Source of the DNA: Nostoc sp. T09
GTDB lineage: Bacteria > Cyanobacteriota > Cyanobacteriia > Cyanobacteriales > Nostocaceae
Assembly: GCF_002154695.1 (NCBI RefSeq)
Contig: NZ_MTAV01000108.1
Coordinates: 1-49,916 of the forward strand
Direction of reading: 5' to 3'
Length of the DNA: 49,916 bases
Part shown: piece after piece, positions 9,619 through 17,882 of the stretch
How positions within the stretch are numbered: the first letter of the stretch is position 1
How the letters are laid out: each line of letters opens with the position of its first letter
Notes under the pieces: generated by a model
Databases searched by the model: none
The model's input: the letters and a program-made list of their open reading frames with translations, nothing else
What the model was told of the DNA's origin: nothing
Position numbers and translations under genes: made by a program

Positions 9619-11061
9619 TTACTTTTCCCTCGTTGTGAGCGCACCACCGCTCACTACTGGCTGAAATGGTACTTTTGTGCGTAATTGCCTAGTTTGTTCC
9701 ACAATTTGATCTATATCTTCTTGAGATAAACGCTGAACGTAGTTAAGCTTGACTTCCTCTAAAAAGTCGAAAAGCAAACTCTGAATTTCGGAAAGTACGT
9801 GTTTTTTCTGCACTTCTGCACCTAAGGCTTGGGTGAAGCGTTCCACCAGTTTGCTAGTGAGTTTTGCCGCTACGGGATCTTGGACTGCACTGACCAGAGC
9901 ATTGTAAAGGTTATTGATAATTTGGGTTGCCAGTTGCTCGCTAATCTGGGTTTGGGTCTGTCCTACGCCTGGGAGCATTTGCAAGTTACGATACATGGGC
10001 ACTTGCTGAAAAACAGTGTCGATATTGTGGCGCAAAATGGCAGTGAGTTCTGGTTGGATTTGCGGCAGTACTTGGTAGACGATGGTTTGCACTAAAAGAC
10101 CTGCGATCGCTTCTATTTCATTGACATTATTAATATCTATATATTGGCGTACATTCTCTTGTTGCATGAGCCAGCGCGTGAACTCACCTTGCTTAATTGA
10201 TCCCTGAATCTGGTTAATTACCCTGACTACGACGATTTCGGTGATTTCTTCCGCAAAGTTGGCGACAATTCCCTGATTAATTTGCCGCCATACCGGACGT
10301 AAATTGAATAACCGCGCTTGATCGAGGCGGATGACGACGGGGATAACTCGCAACCATCGCCAAAACGGCAACAATAATAATAGATCGTACCAACGCCACA
10401 ACACAGCATCTAGCCAGCTAAAACCTGGATGGCTGCGTCTGATATAAAAGCTGCGTACTAGCAACTCTAGAGCGAATAAACCGATAAAAGGTAAGTCAAT
10501 TAGCCAAAAATTATCCAGAAGTTCGCCATCTTCTCCAATACGGCGGTAATAATTTGTGGAAATTAAGGGTCGGATTTTTTGGTTAAAAAAGTTAATTTCT
10601 TGATTCCAGCCTTTTTGAGATAAATATGCTTGACTCCAAAAAGTTCTAAAAGCTTGCTTTGCAGATTCTTGACGGACGCGATCGCGCATCCTGTTTTTGA
10701 TTTTTTCTAAAGTTCCACTCTTACCCACGGCTGCAAAGGGATTGCTGTCAATTATCTCAGTGCTGAGTTGGCTAATGTCCTCTAGCTTTGTTTGGACTTG
10801 AGGCGACTGTAACCCTGTCTGGCTTACCTGTTCTTCTAGTGCGTCTACTGTTTTGAGATAATTATTGGTTTCTCTATGGGCTTCAATCCCTTTAATTGGG
10901 TCATAAATTTGAGTAATTTGCGGAAATCGCCGCCAGTAAAAATCCCGCCAAGGTACGTAACTTAAATCAAACAAAACTAAGCACAAATTCACTGTGGCAG
11001 TAATTGCCATCAACCTTTCAAAGTAAAGTTGTGGCCGCTTTAAAGATTTAAGATTAGCCAT
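9619..11061 (-). CDS. Membrane protein with voltage-sensor-like N-terminal half, unknown function
   Basis: The 480-aa protein is not confidently recognised. There is a hydrophobic segment at about 15-33 (LMAITATVNLCLVLFDLSYV). A central cluster follows at about 180-250: LPFIGLFALELLVRSFYIRR, then WLDAVLWRWYDLLLLLPFWRWLRVIPVVIRLDQARLF. The order (hydrophobic helix ending in E..VR, helix with WYD, helix with spaced Arg) resembles S2-S3-S4 of ion-channel voltage sensors, but no pore or selectivity filter follows. The C-terminal 230 residues are soluble, predicted helical and Gln-rich (QIQPELTAILRHNID, FLEEVKLNYVQRLSQEDIDQIVEQT). Likely a conserved cyanobacterial protein; the sensor resemblance is inference. 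Confidence 0.72.
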   Translation of the reverse strand: MANLKSLKRPQLYFERLMAITATVNLCLVLFDLSYVPWRDFYWRRFPQITQIYDPIKGIEAHRETNNYLKTVDALEEQVSQTGLQSPQVQTKLEDISQLSTEIIDSNPFAAVGKSGTLEKIKNRMRDRVRQESAKQAFRTFWSQAYLSQKGWNQEINFFNQKIRPLISTNYYRRIGEDGELLDNFWLIDLPFIGLFALELLVRSFYIRRSHPGFSWLDAVLWRWYDLLLLLPFWRWLRVIPVVIRLDQARLFNLRPVWRQINQGIVANFAEEITEIVVVRVINQIQGSIKQGEFTRWLMQQENVRQYIDINNVNEIEAIAGLLVQTIVYQVLPQIQPELTAILRHNIDTVFQQVPMYRNLQMLPGVGQTQTQISEQLATQIINNLYNALVSAVQDPVAAKLTSKLVERFTQALGAEVQKKHVLSEIQSLLFDFLEEVKLNYVQRLSQEDIDQIVEQTRQLRTKVPFQPVVSGGALTTREK

Positions 11062-11322
11062 TTTTTTAGTGTTGAATTATACATTTATTGTATATAAGTC
11101 TTTAAATTATATAGTTTTAGAGCCTTCCAGATTCCACCACCACTAATTAAAAATCATTCTTAAGATGGATGAAAAAATAACAATTAACTATTAATTAAAT
11201 TAACCAATTAAACTATTTTTAATCAAAAAACATTAATAATTGCGAAAACAGATGTTAAAGAAACTTAAAATGCTCCTGTAAGCTTTTATATTCTGCTGAT
11301 TTAACCCAAAGGAGTTTAATTT
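11062..11322. promoter_or_regulatory. Divergent intergenic region
   Basis: This 261-nt AT-rich region separates two divergent genes and must hold both promoters. AAAGGAG at 11310-11316 is the ribosome-binding site of the plus-strand gene. No operator was recognised. Confidence 0.45.
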
Positions 11323-12057
11323 ATGTGGTGTGGCTTTGGAAAATCCAGCGTTACCATTGCGACTGCTTGCCTGATAACAGCAAGTCTCGTAGCTTCCAAT
11401 ACTTCTTTCGCTGCTCGCCAGCGTAACTACACGCCACAGCAGTTCCGTGCTGTGTTACATGGCTTAGGCTATAAAGTGACGGTAAACAATTCACCCTTGA
11501 CGGATAACGAAACAAAACAAGCAATCACTGCATTTCAAAAGGGATACAAGTTACCTGTAGATGGGATAGCAGGGCCAAAAACTCAAGATTGGGCTGCTCA
11601 GATAGTTCAAATTTTGCAGGCAAACTTGAATGTGGTGCTTAAGCCCACAACCCCCCTGCCCCGCGATCAATTTTATGGTCCTCAGACACAGGCAGCGGTA
11701 AAGGAGGCTCAGAAAAAATTTCAGTTACAAGAAACCGGCATTGCTGATTTAGCATTCCGCCAAAGGCTGAATCAAGAGGCTAAGTCAGCCATAGGCCAGC
11801 CGACAACCCAGCCAACACCTACGCCGACGGCTACGCCAACATCTACGCCAACATCTACACCGACGGCTACACCAACACCTACGCCGACGGCTACACCAAC
11901 AACCAGACCAACAACTAGACCAACAACCAGACCAACAACCAGACCAACAACCAGACCAACAACTAGACCAACGGCTACGCCGACAGCTACACCAACACCT
12001 ACGCCGACGGCTACACCAACATCTACACCATCTCCGACACCAACATCTACACCCTAG
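11323..12057 (+). CDS. Secreted peptidoglycan-binding protein with Thr/Pro-rich repeat tail
   Basis: The 244-aa protein starts at an ATG with a good AAAGGAG site. Residues about 1-30 form a signal peptide (VTIATACLITASLVASNTSFAA). Two peptidoglycan-binding-like modules follow: about 35-88 (YTPQQFRAVLHGLGYKV...QAITAFQKGYKLPVDGIAGPKT) and about 95-150 (QFYGPQTQAAVKEAQKKFQLQETGIAD). Residues about 158-244 are pure Thr/Pro/Ala/Ser/Arg repeats (PTPTATPTST, TTRPTTRP...), encoded by short tandem DNA repeats. The tail probably forms an extended, cell-wall-spanning segment. No catalytic domain is present. The repeat count is likely variable between strains. Confidence 0.9.
   Translation: MWCGFGKSSVTIATACLITASLVASNTSFAARQRNYTPQQFRAVLHGLGYKVTVNNSPLTDNETKQAITAFQKGYKLPVDGIAGPKTQDWAAQIVQILQANLNVVLKPTTPLPRDQFYGPQTQAAVKEAQKKFQLQETGIADLAFRQRLNQEAKSAIGQPTTQPTPTPTATPTSTPTSTPTATPTPTPTATPTTRPTTRPTTRPTTRPTTRPTTRPTATPTATPTPTPTATPTSTPSPTPTSTP
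11896..11974 (+). repeat. 12-nt coding tandem repeat (TTRP)
   Basis: Units of the form ccaacaac[c/t]aga repeat about six times head to tail and encode the TTRP tetrapeptide. They are flanked on both sides by looser 6-nt and 12-nt repeats encoding TPTA/TPTS. The near identity of the units, including a shared C/T alternation, indicates recent slippage or unequal exchange. Confidence 0.85.
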
Positions 12058-12088
12058 CCGTTACCACTAAAGTAATGACCTCGAAGTG

Positions 12089-12982
12089 TCAACGTGTCTG
12101 ATTTGGTTCTTCTAAAGGTCTACCTTTAGGTGTAGGTAAAATAGGACGACGGTCGTCGTAAGGCATCGGAATATACTGAACCGTGGGTCTTCCTCCTTGT
12201 GGTTGGGGATATAGATCCATGAGATCGTAAATCGAACGGGGCAGTCCGACTGTTATGGGCAGCCCCATTTCTGTTGCTTCCTCCACAGTGATGGGATAGT
12301 CGTGGGTGACGCGTCCAGTTGTCAAGGCTTCAATAATTGGTTCAATATTTTCTGGGTTAACTTTTTGTTTGGGGATACTGTCTTTCAGCAAAGTTCGCAC
12401 AAAGCGCTGTACTTGTTGAATTGCTTTGCCTGCAAGGTCTGCCATGATTAAGGTTTGGTCATCAACTTCGCTGATGGGTTTATCTTTAACCACTTTGAGG
12501 ATACTAGCTGCTGGGAAGTTACCTAATTGGGGATCAACTGGCCCTAAAACAGCGTTAGCATCCATCACAATTTCATCAGCAGCAAGCGCCAGCATCGTAC
12601 CGCCACTCATTGCGTAGTGAGGTACAAAAACGGTAACTTTTGCTGGATGGCGAATTAATGCTCTAGCGATTTGTTCGGTAGCTAATACCAAACCACCAGG
12701 AGTATGCAAAATTAAGTCAATTGGAATTTCCGGTGGAGTGAGGCGAATTGCCCGTAGTATTTGTTCTGAGTCTTCGATCGTAATGTAGCGCGATAAAGGT
12801 ATCCCTAGTAAACTAATAGACTCTTGGCGGTGAATTAATAAAATCACCCGGCTGTTACGTCCCCGCTCAAATTCTTGTAAAGCACCTACACGTCGATATT
12901 CTATTTGACGCTTTTGCCAGATTGGTTGCAGAGAAGAGAGAAGAAGAAAAATCCAGAATAAATCGCCAATACCAAATGCCAT
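12089..12982 (-). CDS. SDH-type (ClpP/SppA-fold) serine protease, membrane-anchored
   Basis: The 297-aa protein fits the serine dehydrogenase proteinase family (SDH_sah), distantly related to signal peptide peptidase and ClpP. Residues about 5-20 form a hydrophobic N-terminal anchor (IGDLFWIFLLLSSLQPIW). The oxyanion-type motif LILHTPGGLVLATEQIARAL spans about 90-109. The nucleophile motif YAMSGGTMLALAADEIVMD places the likely catalytic Ser at residue 126. GPVDPQLGNFPA follows, typical of the family. The C-terminus is polar and Pro-rich. A role in membrane or periplasmic protein quality control is inference. It stands alone between the peptidoglycan-binding gene (convergent) and radA. Confidence 0.85.
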   Translation of the reverse strand: MAFGIGDLFWIFLLLSSLQPIWQKRQIEYRRVGALQEFERGRNSRVILLIHRQESISLLGIPLSRYITIEDSEQILRAIRLTPPEIPIDLILHTPGGLVLATEQIARALIRHPAKVTVFVPHYAMSGGTMLALAADEIVMDANAVLGPVDPQLGNFPAASILKVVKDKPISEVDDQTLIMADLAGKAIQQVQRFVRTLLKDSIPKQKVNPENIEPIIEALTTGRVTHDYPITVEEATEMGLPITVGLPRSIYDLMDLYPQPQGGRPTVQYIPMPYDDRRPILPTPKGRPLEEPNQTR

Positions 12983-13186
12983 AGAATTGATTGTCCAAAA
13001 ATAACGGTTCTCGTCATTAATTGTGACAATTTTCAGGCGATCGCAGTTCTATCTGGAGGTCTATCTGAGGGTTGACTAAGCTATGTGATTTGGTAATTTT
13101 GGGTGAGAGCTATGATGGTGGGTTTTGCTGTGGTGTGGCGTAATCAAAATCTTTTAGGAAGAAATGAAACCACCGATAAACACAGA

Positions 13187-13222
13187 TGCACACCGATATT
13201 TATCTGTCTTTATCGGTGTGCA
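13187..13222. repeat. 12-bp perfect hairpin in a dispersed repeat
   Basis: The arms TGCACACCGATA (13187-13198) and TATCGGTGTGCA (13211-13222) are exact complements around a 12-nt loop. The preceding ccaccgataaacacagatg overlaps the same motif, and a degenerate relative occurs near 29520-29556. It lies between radA and the SDH protease gene. There is no U-run in either direction, so terminator function is uncertain. Confidence 0.7.
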
Positions 13223-13266
13223 CTGTGATTAAAAATTGTGAAGCATGGGTTTTAACTCATGTCAAA

Positions 13267-14808
13267 CTACTCATCTTCATCGGGTAATAAATCGTCTTCT
13301 GTCAGTTCTTGATGGGGGATGGCGGCAATAATCGCATCTATTACTTTGGAAACTGGTAAAATCTCGATATCAAGATCGGGGAATTTTTGTCCTTTAGGGA
13401 CGATCGCTCTTTTAAATCCGAGTTTAGCCGCTTCTTTTAACCGTAGTTCCATCTGGGAAACCGATCGCACTTGTCCCCCTAACCCGACTTCGCCTATCAA
13501 AACTGTACCTGGATCGACGATGCGATCGCGGAAACTGGCAACAATGGCGATCGCTATTCCCAAGTCTACGGCTGGTTCTTCGACATTCAACCCCCCTGCC
13601 GAGGCTACGTAGGAATCTAGCTTCGACATCGGAATTCCTACCCGTTTTTCTAAGACTGCCAGAATTTGCACGAGGCGGTTATAGTCTATGCCTGTGGCTG
13701 CACGCCGGGGTGAGGGGTAGCTGGTGGGACTTACTAAAGCTTGCAATTCCACAACAATCGGGCGAGTACCTTCACACGCGACCACAATTGCTGTACCAGG
13801 AGCCGGATCGTCACGATTACCTAAAAATAGCTCTGAAGGGTTGGGAACTTCACGCAATCCGTGAGATACCATTTCAAAGATACCGATTTCGTGAGTTGCC
13901 CCAAAACGATTTTTTACTGTCCGTAATAACCGATGGGAAGCAAAGCGATCGCCTTCAAAATACAATACTGTATCAACTAAGTGTTCTAAAACTTTCGGTC
14001 CGGCGATCGCACCTTCTTTAGTCACGTGTCCCACAATTAACATCGTCACGTCTTCGTGCTTTGCCACTTTCATCAGTGCGGCTGTACATTCCCTAACTTG
14101 AGCTACTGAACCTGGTGCAGATGTTAGTGCTGGAAAGAACACTGTTTGGATACTATCAATTACTGCGACATTGGGTTTCAAGGAGTCTATTTCCCGCAGA
14201 ATTTCTTCTAAATCGGTTTCTGGCAATACATATAAATCTGCACCTATACTGTCAGGATCTATACTTTTAGGATCTATGGAAATAGGTATCGCTGCTGCTA
14301 TGACTGGATTCTCATCGCCAACTACATTGACACTTTTTGATACTCCTAAGCGCGAAGCTCTTAATTTTACCTGTTGTCCTGATTCTTCCCCTGTCACATA
14401 AAGGATGCGGTATCTCTGCGCTAATTGATTCGATACTTGAAGCAGTAAAGTTGATTTGCCAATTCCTGGATCGCCGCCAATCAAGACCATTGAACCGGGA
14501 ACAACCCCACCACCCAGCACTCGATCTAATTCTCCATAACCGGATTCCCATCGGGCGATTTGGCGATCGCTAATTTGGTCAAATGTGAGAGAAGATCTCG
14601 GTTTAGCTGGTTTAGCATGAGACTTGCCGTTGCTTTGACCTGATTGCCAACCACTCACTCCCCCCCGGCTGGGTATATCCACTGATGATTGGATGGAAAA
14701 CTGCTCCTCTAAAGAGTTGTAAGTGCCACAAGCTGGACACTTGCCAAACCACTGGGAAGATTCTGCTCCACAATCGCTACAAACGTAAAAGGTTTTGGAC
14801 TTCGCCAT
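13267..14808 (-). CDS. radA: DNA repair protein RadA
   Basis: RadA (Sms) is a RecA-like ATPase that promotes branch migration in homologous recombination. The 513-aa protein has the N-terminal zinc finger (C10, C13, C24, C27), Walker A GDPGIGKST at 112-120, the RadA-specific KNRFG motif, and a C-terminal Lon-protease-like domain (GLNVEEPAVDLGIAIAIVASF...LIGEVGLGGQVRSV). Between the Walker A region and the VLPETDL motif it carries an extra segment of roughly 25-30 residues (NPVIAAAIPISIDPKSIDPDSIGAD), encoded partly by a 15-nt tandem repeat. The C-terminus is acidic. It appears monocistronic. Confidence 0.97.
   Translation of the reverse strand: MAKSKTFYVCSDCGAESSQWFGKCPACGTYNSLEEQFSIQSSVDIPSRGGVSGWQSGQSNGKSHAKPAKPRSSLTFDQISDRQIARWESGYGELDRVLGGGVVPGSMVLIGGDPGIGKSTLLLQVSNQLAQRYRILYVTGEESGQQVKLRASRLGVSKSVNVVGDENPVIAAAIPISIDPKSIDPDSIGADLYVLPETDLEEILREIDSLKPNVAVIDSIQTVFFPALTSAPGSVAQVRECTAALMKVAKHEDVTMLIVGHVTKEGAIAGPKVLEHLVDTVLYFEGDRFASHRLLRTVKNRFGATHEIGIFEMVSHGLREVPNPSELFLGNRDDPAPGTAIVVACEGTRPIVVELQALVSPTSYPSPRRAATGIDYNRLVQILAVLEKRVGIPMSKLDSYVASAGGLNVEEPAVDLGIAIAIVASFRDRIVDPGTVLIGEVGLGGQVRSVSQMELRLKEAAKLGFKRAIVPKGQKFPDLDIEILPVSKVIDAIIAAIPHQELTEDDLLPDEDE
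14244..14288 (-). repeat. 15-nt tandem repeat within radA
   Basis: On the plus strand, ctatactgtcaggat and ctatacttttaggat lie head to tail, followed by a decayed third unit (ctatggaaataggta). On the coding strand they give IDPKS-IDPDS. The reading frame is kept because the unit is a multiple of three. Confidence 0.8.
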
Positions 14809-14978
14809 TCTTAAATCTTATTAAATAATCTTAATTTTTCCTTAATTCTTGGAGAAAAGAAAAGTTCAATAATAGTAGTAGTTACGGCTTTTTTTCATTC
14901 AATTCATGGAATGATATCTTAATATTATGGTATTAAAAATTAATCATGAAAAATTTTAGTTAAGGAGCATTGAGAAAC

Positions 14979-15707
14979 TTGGAAAGTCATAAAGAAAAAA
15001 TCTTGGTGGTAGACGACGAAGCCAGCATTCGCCGGATTTTGGAAACGCGCCTTTCCATGATTGGCTACGATGTAGTAACGGCTGGCGATGGAGAAGAAGC
15101 TTTGGAAACTTTTCGCAAAGCTGACCCTGACCTAGTGGTTTTGGATGTAATGATGCCAAAACTGGATGGCTATGGTGTGTGCCAAGAATTACGTAAGGAG
15201 TCAGACGTCCCCATTATTATGCTAACAGCTTTGGGGGATGTAGCCGATCGCATCACTGGTTTAGAATTAGGTGCTGATGACTATGTAGTTAAACCTTTTT
15301 CCCCAAAAGAGCTAGAAGCCCGCATTCGCTCTGTCCTACGACGGGTTGATAAAACCAGTGCCTCTGGTATTCCCAGTTCTGGGGTAATCCACGTTGCCAA
15401 TATCAAGATTGATACCAATAAGCGGCAAGTTTACAAAGGCGATGAGCGCATTCGCTTAACGGGGATGGAGTTTAGCTTGCTAGAGTTATTAGTCAGCCGT
15501 TCTGGAGAAGCTTTTTCCCGTTCGGAAATTTTGCAAGAGGTATGGGGTTACACACCAGAACGCCATGTAGATACCCGCGTGGTAGATGTGCATATCTCCC
15601 GTCTGCGAGCCAAATTGGAAGACGATCCTAGCAATCCCGAATTAATTCTTACAGCACGAGGTACTGGTTATTTATTCCAACGAATCATTGAACCTGGGGA
15701 GGAATGA
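14979..15707 (+). CDS. rpaB: Response regulator RpaB (OmpR family)
   Basis: RpaB (ycf27-type) is the essential cyanobacterial regulator of high-light and photosystem genes. The receiver domain has the DD pair at 12-13, phospho-acceptor D56 (VVLDVMMPK) and the KPFSPKELEAR lysine. The C-terminal winged helix carries LTGMEFSLLELLVSRSGEAFSRSEIL and HVDTRVVDVHISRLRAKLEDDPSNPELILTARGTGYLF. I chose the TTG start giving MESHKEKILVVDDE (242 aa), 11 nt after AAGGAG, which makes the acceptor D56 as in known RpaB. The upstream TTG at 14970 lies only 2 nt from that sequence. The pairing kinase NblS/Hik33 is not in the window. Confidence 0.95.
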   Translation: MESHKEKILVVDDEASIRRILETRLSMIGYDVVTAGDGEEALETFRKADPDLVVLDVMMPKLDGYGVCQELRKESDVPIIMLTALGDVADRITGLELGADDYVVKPFSPKELEARIRSVLRRVDKTSASGIPSSGVIHVANIKIDTNKRQVYKGDERIRLTGMEFSLLELLVSRSGEAFSRSEILQEVWGYTPERHVDTRVVDVHISRLRAKLEDDPSNPELILTARGTGYLFQRIIEPGEE

Positions 15708-15768
15708 GGAGCAGGGGAGCAGAGAAGCAGAGGAGACAAATGACTATTGACAAATGACAAATGAATAA
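15706..15768 (+). repeat. STRR-like heptamer array overlapping a start codon
   Basis: Between rpaB and the CCB gene, 7-nt periodic units run ggagcag, then aaatgac, tattgac, aaatgac, aaatgaa. The last unit supplies the ATG of the downstream gene. No strong Shine-Dalgarno lies at the usual distance except gaggag inside the array. Confidence 0.7.
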
Positions 15769-16423
15769 ACCCGATCCCAATCTAGTTTTACGGCGTCTAC
15801 CGATAGTAGTTGGTTGTTTAGGCGCTGTACTTTTGCTGATTAATCGTTTATTAACACCAGAACTTACCGAATCCCAAGCACGCGGGGATGTATTGGGTGT
15901 AATTTTGAGTGCGGTGTTAATTTTGACTGGTTTAATTTGGCAGCAAGTACAACCGCGATCGCCTGATACTGTACAACTGATTGGGGAGGAAGGTTTTGTG
16001 TTGGCGGCAGATTTACCAGAAGCCGTAAAAACAGAACTAGCTTGGGCATCGCATTTATTATTAACTAACACAGTCACGCGATCGCTAGTAGTTTTTTATC
16101 AAGGTAAGGTTTTGTTACGTCGCGGTATTTTAGCTCCTAAAGCTGAGGTTGTACCAGGGCCAATTTTAAAAAGGGTTTTGGAAACACAAAAAGCAGTTTA
16201 TTTAGTAGCTTTAAAAGTCTATCCAGGACGGATTGAATTTGATTATTTGCCAGAAAATACTCAAGGTGTAATTTGTCAACCTCTTGGTAATCAAGGTGTA
16301 TTGATTTTAGGAGCAAATGCACCTCGCAGTTACACCAAGCAAGATGAAAATTGGATTAGCGGAATTGCTGATAAATTAGCTGTTACTCTCAGTTCTTATT
16401 TGCAAGTTGGATCAGACAATTAA
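15761..16423 (+). CDS. Cofactor assembly of complex C subunit B (CCB2/CCB4-like)
   Basis: The 220-aa protein fits the CCB family (DUF2930) needed in algae and chloroplasts to attach heme c' (ci) to cytochrome b6 on the stromal/cytoplasmic side. Two N-terminal membrane helices are seen: about 13-31 (IVVGCLGAVLLLINRLL) and 45-60 (VLGVILSAVLILTGLIW). A cytoplasmic domain follows, with VQLIGEEGFVLAADLPEAVKTELAWASHLLLTNT, then VICQPLGNQGVLILGANAPRSYTKQDENWI. The start is the only plausible ATG and lies within a heptamer array. It is followed 6 nt later by the DUF456 gene, so the pair is likely co-transcribed, possibly with rpaB. Confidence 0.85.
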   Translation: MNKPDPNLVLRRLPIVVGCLGAVLLLINRLLTPELTESQARGDVLGVILSAVLILTGLIWQQVQPRSPDTVQLIGEEGFVLAADLPEAVKTELAWASHLLLTNTVTRSLVVFYQGKVLLRRGILAPKAEVVPGPILKRVLETQKAVYLVALKVYPGRIEFDYLPENTQGVICQPLGNQGVLILGANAPRSYTKQDENWISGIADKLAVTLSSYLQVGSDN

Positions 16424-16429
16424 AACTTT

Positions 16430-16948
16430 ATGCAAATTATCTATTGGTTACTGGTTGCGGTAATGGTTGTGGGTATCATCGGCGCTGTAGTTCCTGCCAT
16501 TCCTGGAACCAGTTTAATATTAATTGCAATTATTATCTGGGGAGTAATTAGCAGTTCCTTTGCAGCAATTAAGATACCACTGATTGTCACAGTTATTGTG
16601 TTGCTTCTGAGTATTGGGGTAGATTTCTTAGCTGGCTATATAGGAGCAAAACAAGCAGGTGCTAGTAAATGGGGACAAATTGGCGCATTTGTCGGCTTGC
16701 TTCTGGGTTTTTTCGGATTATTACCAGCTTTACCTTTTGGCGGGCCGCTGTTAGGCATTTTAATCGGGCCATTGTTGGGAGCAATTATCGGTGAATACCT
16801 GTACCAACGGCAATTAGGATTGGCAATTAAAGCTGGGATCGGAATTGTTGTCGGAACAGTGGTTGGAAATTTAATTCAAGGGGTATTAGCGATCGCCGCA
16901 GTTGTAGTTTTCGTGGTGACAACTTGGCCCCAGGTTTTTGGTAGCTAG
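16430..16948 (+). CDS. DUF456 family membrane protein
   Basis: The 172-aa, very hydrophobic protein has about five membrane helices rich in Gly, Ile and Val. The DUF456 pattern is evident: VGIIGAVVPAIPGTSLILIAIIIWGV at the start, DFLAGYIGAKQAGASKWGQIGAFVGLLLGFFGLLP in the middle, and GPLLGILIGPLLGAIIGEYLYQR, then glycine-zipper-like GIGIVVGTVVGNLIQG. The biochemical role of the family is unknown. It begins 6 nt after the CCB gene. Confidence 0.9.
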   Translation: MQIIYWLLVAVMVVGIIGAVVPAIPGTSLILIAIIIWGVISSSFAAIKIPLIVTVIVLLLSIGVDFLAGYIGAKQAGASKWGQIGAFVGLLLGFFGLLPALPFGGPLLGILIGPLLGAIIGEYLYQRQLGLAIKAGIGIVVGTVVGNLIQGVLAIAAVVVFVVTTWPQVFGS

Positions 16949-17882
16949 AGTTTGATGTAGAGTTATCATAACCCTAACAAGATCGTTGGACTCAGCACTT
17001 GTGCGGACTCCAAGAATTTGAACCCCGCGTAAGCATAGAGAAGCCGAAGCGGAGGTTTCCTAACTTGTAGCAACTGGCACGCAAATTTCATTTGCCAAGG
17101 CTGGACTATTTTTAAACGTATCGAATATAGGTAATTGTAGGGAGGCAATATATTGTCTCCCTACTGTTGCTTTTGTTATGAAAATTAGGCAGTTAAATTA
17201 TTAATAAACAACAATTCCTTAATTTATAAAAGACAGTAATACTAAATTGCTATCTGTGTTTCTTCCCTCCCCGGAAGGTGTTGTGGGTGGCAATCTAGGT
17301 CGCAATGGCAGATACTACTTTTGCTTACGGCTTAGTCTAATAAACTAAAATACAATTTCTTAAATTTTAATTTATAGTCTCTTCGCGTTGAGTTTATACA
17401 AAAATCAAATACAGTTTATATAAAAATCAACATCTTTATTTTCTAGAAATCAGCGCGTATCAGCTACTCAATTGTGTAGTAATCTTTAAAAATAAAACTT
17501 TTAAGCCCGCCAATTATACTGAAGCGAAACTACTGTAGTTTGAGGAAAATACCGTCAATTAAAATACTGTCAGATTAGGGCCATAAGAAAGAACACTATG
17601 CAAGTAATGAAGATTCTATCAAGTTACATAGGTAGACCTTGCGTATTAATAAAAGGGTATGTAATTCTGTAGAAGTAACAAACACATCATCAACTGATTA
17701 CCAACAGGGCAATTATTCTACCTAAGTTTTAATACAGCAATCTGATATAGATTATGAATACGAAATGCATTTATACTCTATTTTCTAACTATCTCTTGCA
17801 TTCATAACTAGTTTTAAGATTGCTGCCTAATAATTAATGCATTCGGTCTCGTTGATTCTTTTATAGGAGCCTTAAATTTACA
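16949..17882. other. 934-nt gene-poor region before the PEP-CTERM gene
   Basis: No ORF with coding character is seen. The first 200 nt contain a degenerate dispersed repeat (about 17036-17080) and the palindrome at 17137-17164. The remaining 700 nt is AT-rich and should contain the promoter of the PEP-CTERM gene, but no site could be assigned with confidence. Confidence 0.5.
17137..17164. repeat. Near-perfect 28-bp palindrome
   Basis: GTAGGGAG-G-CAATATATTG-T-CTCCCTAC is symmetric over its whole length, apart from a G/T mismatch either side of the centre. It is followed on the plus strand by tgttgctttt. It lies about 190 nt after the DUF456 gene and might terminate that transcript, or be a member of a dispersed palindrome family. 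Confidence 0.7.

Noticed and set aside
16985-17045. tRNA-like GGTTCAAATTC on the minus strand
   Set aside because: The five bases on each side of the candidate T-loop do not pair, and no acceptor stem or anticodon arm can be drawn. It overlaps a dispersed repeat.
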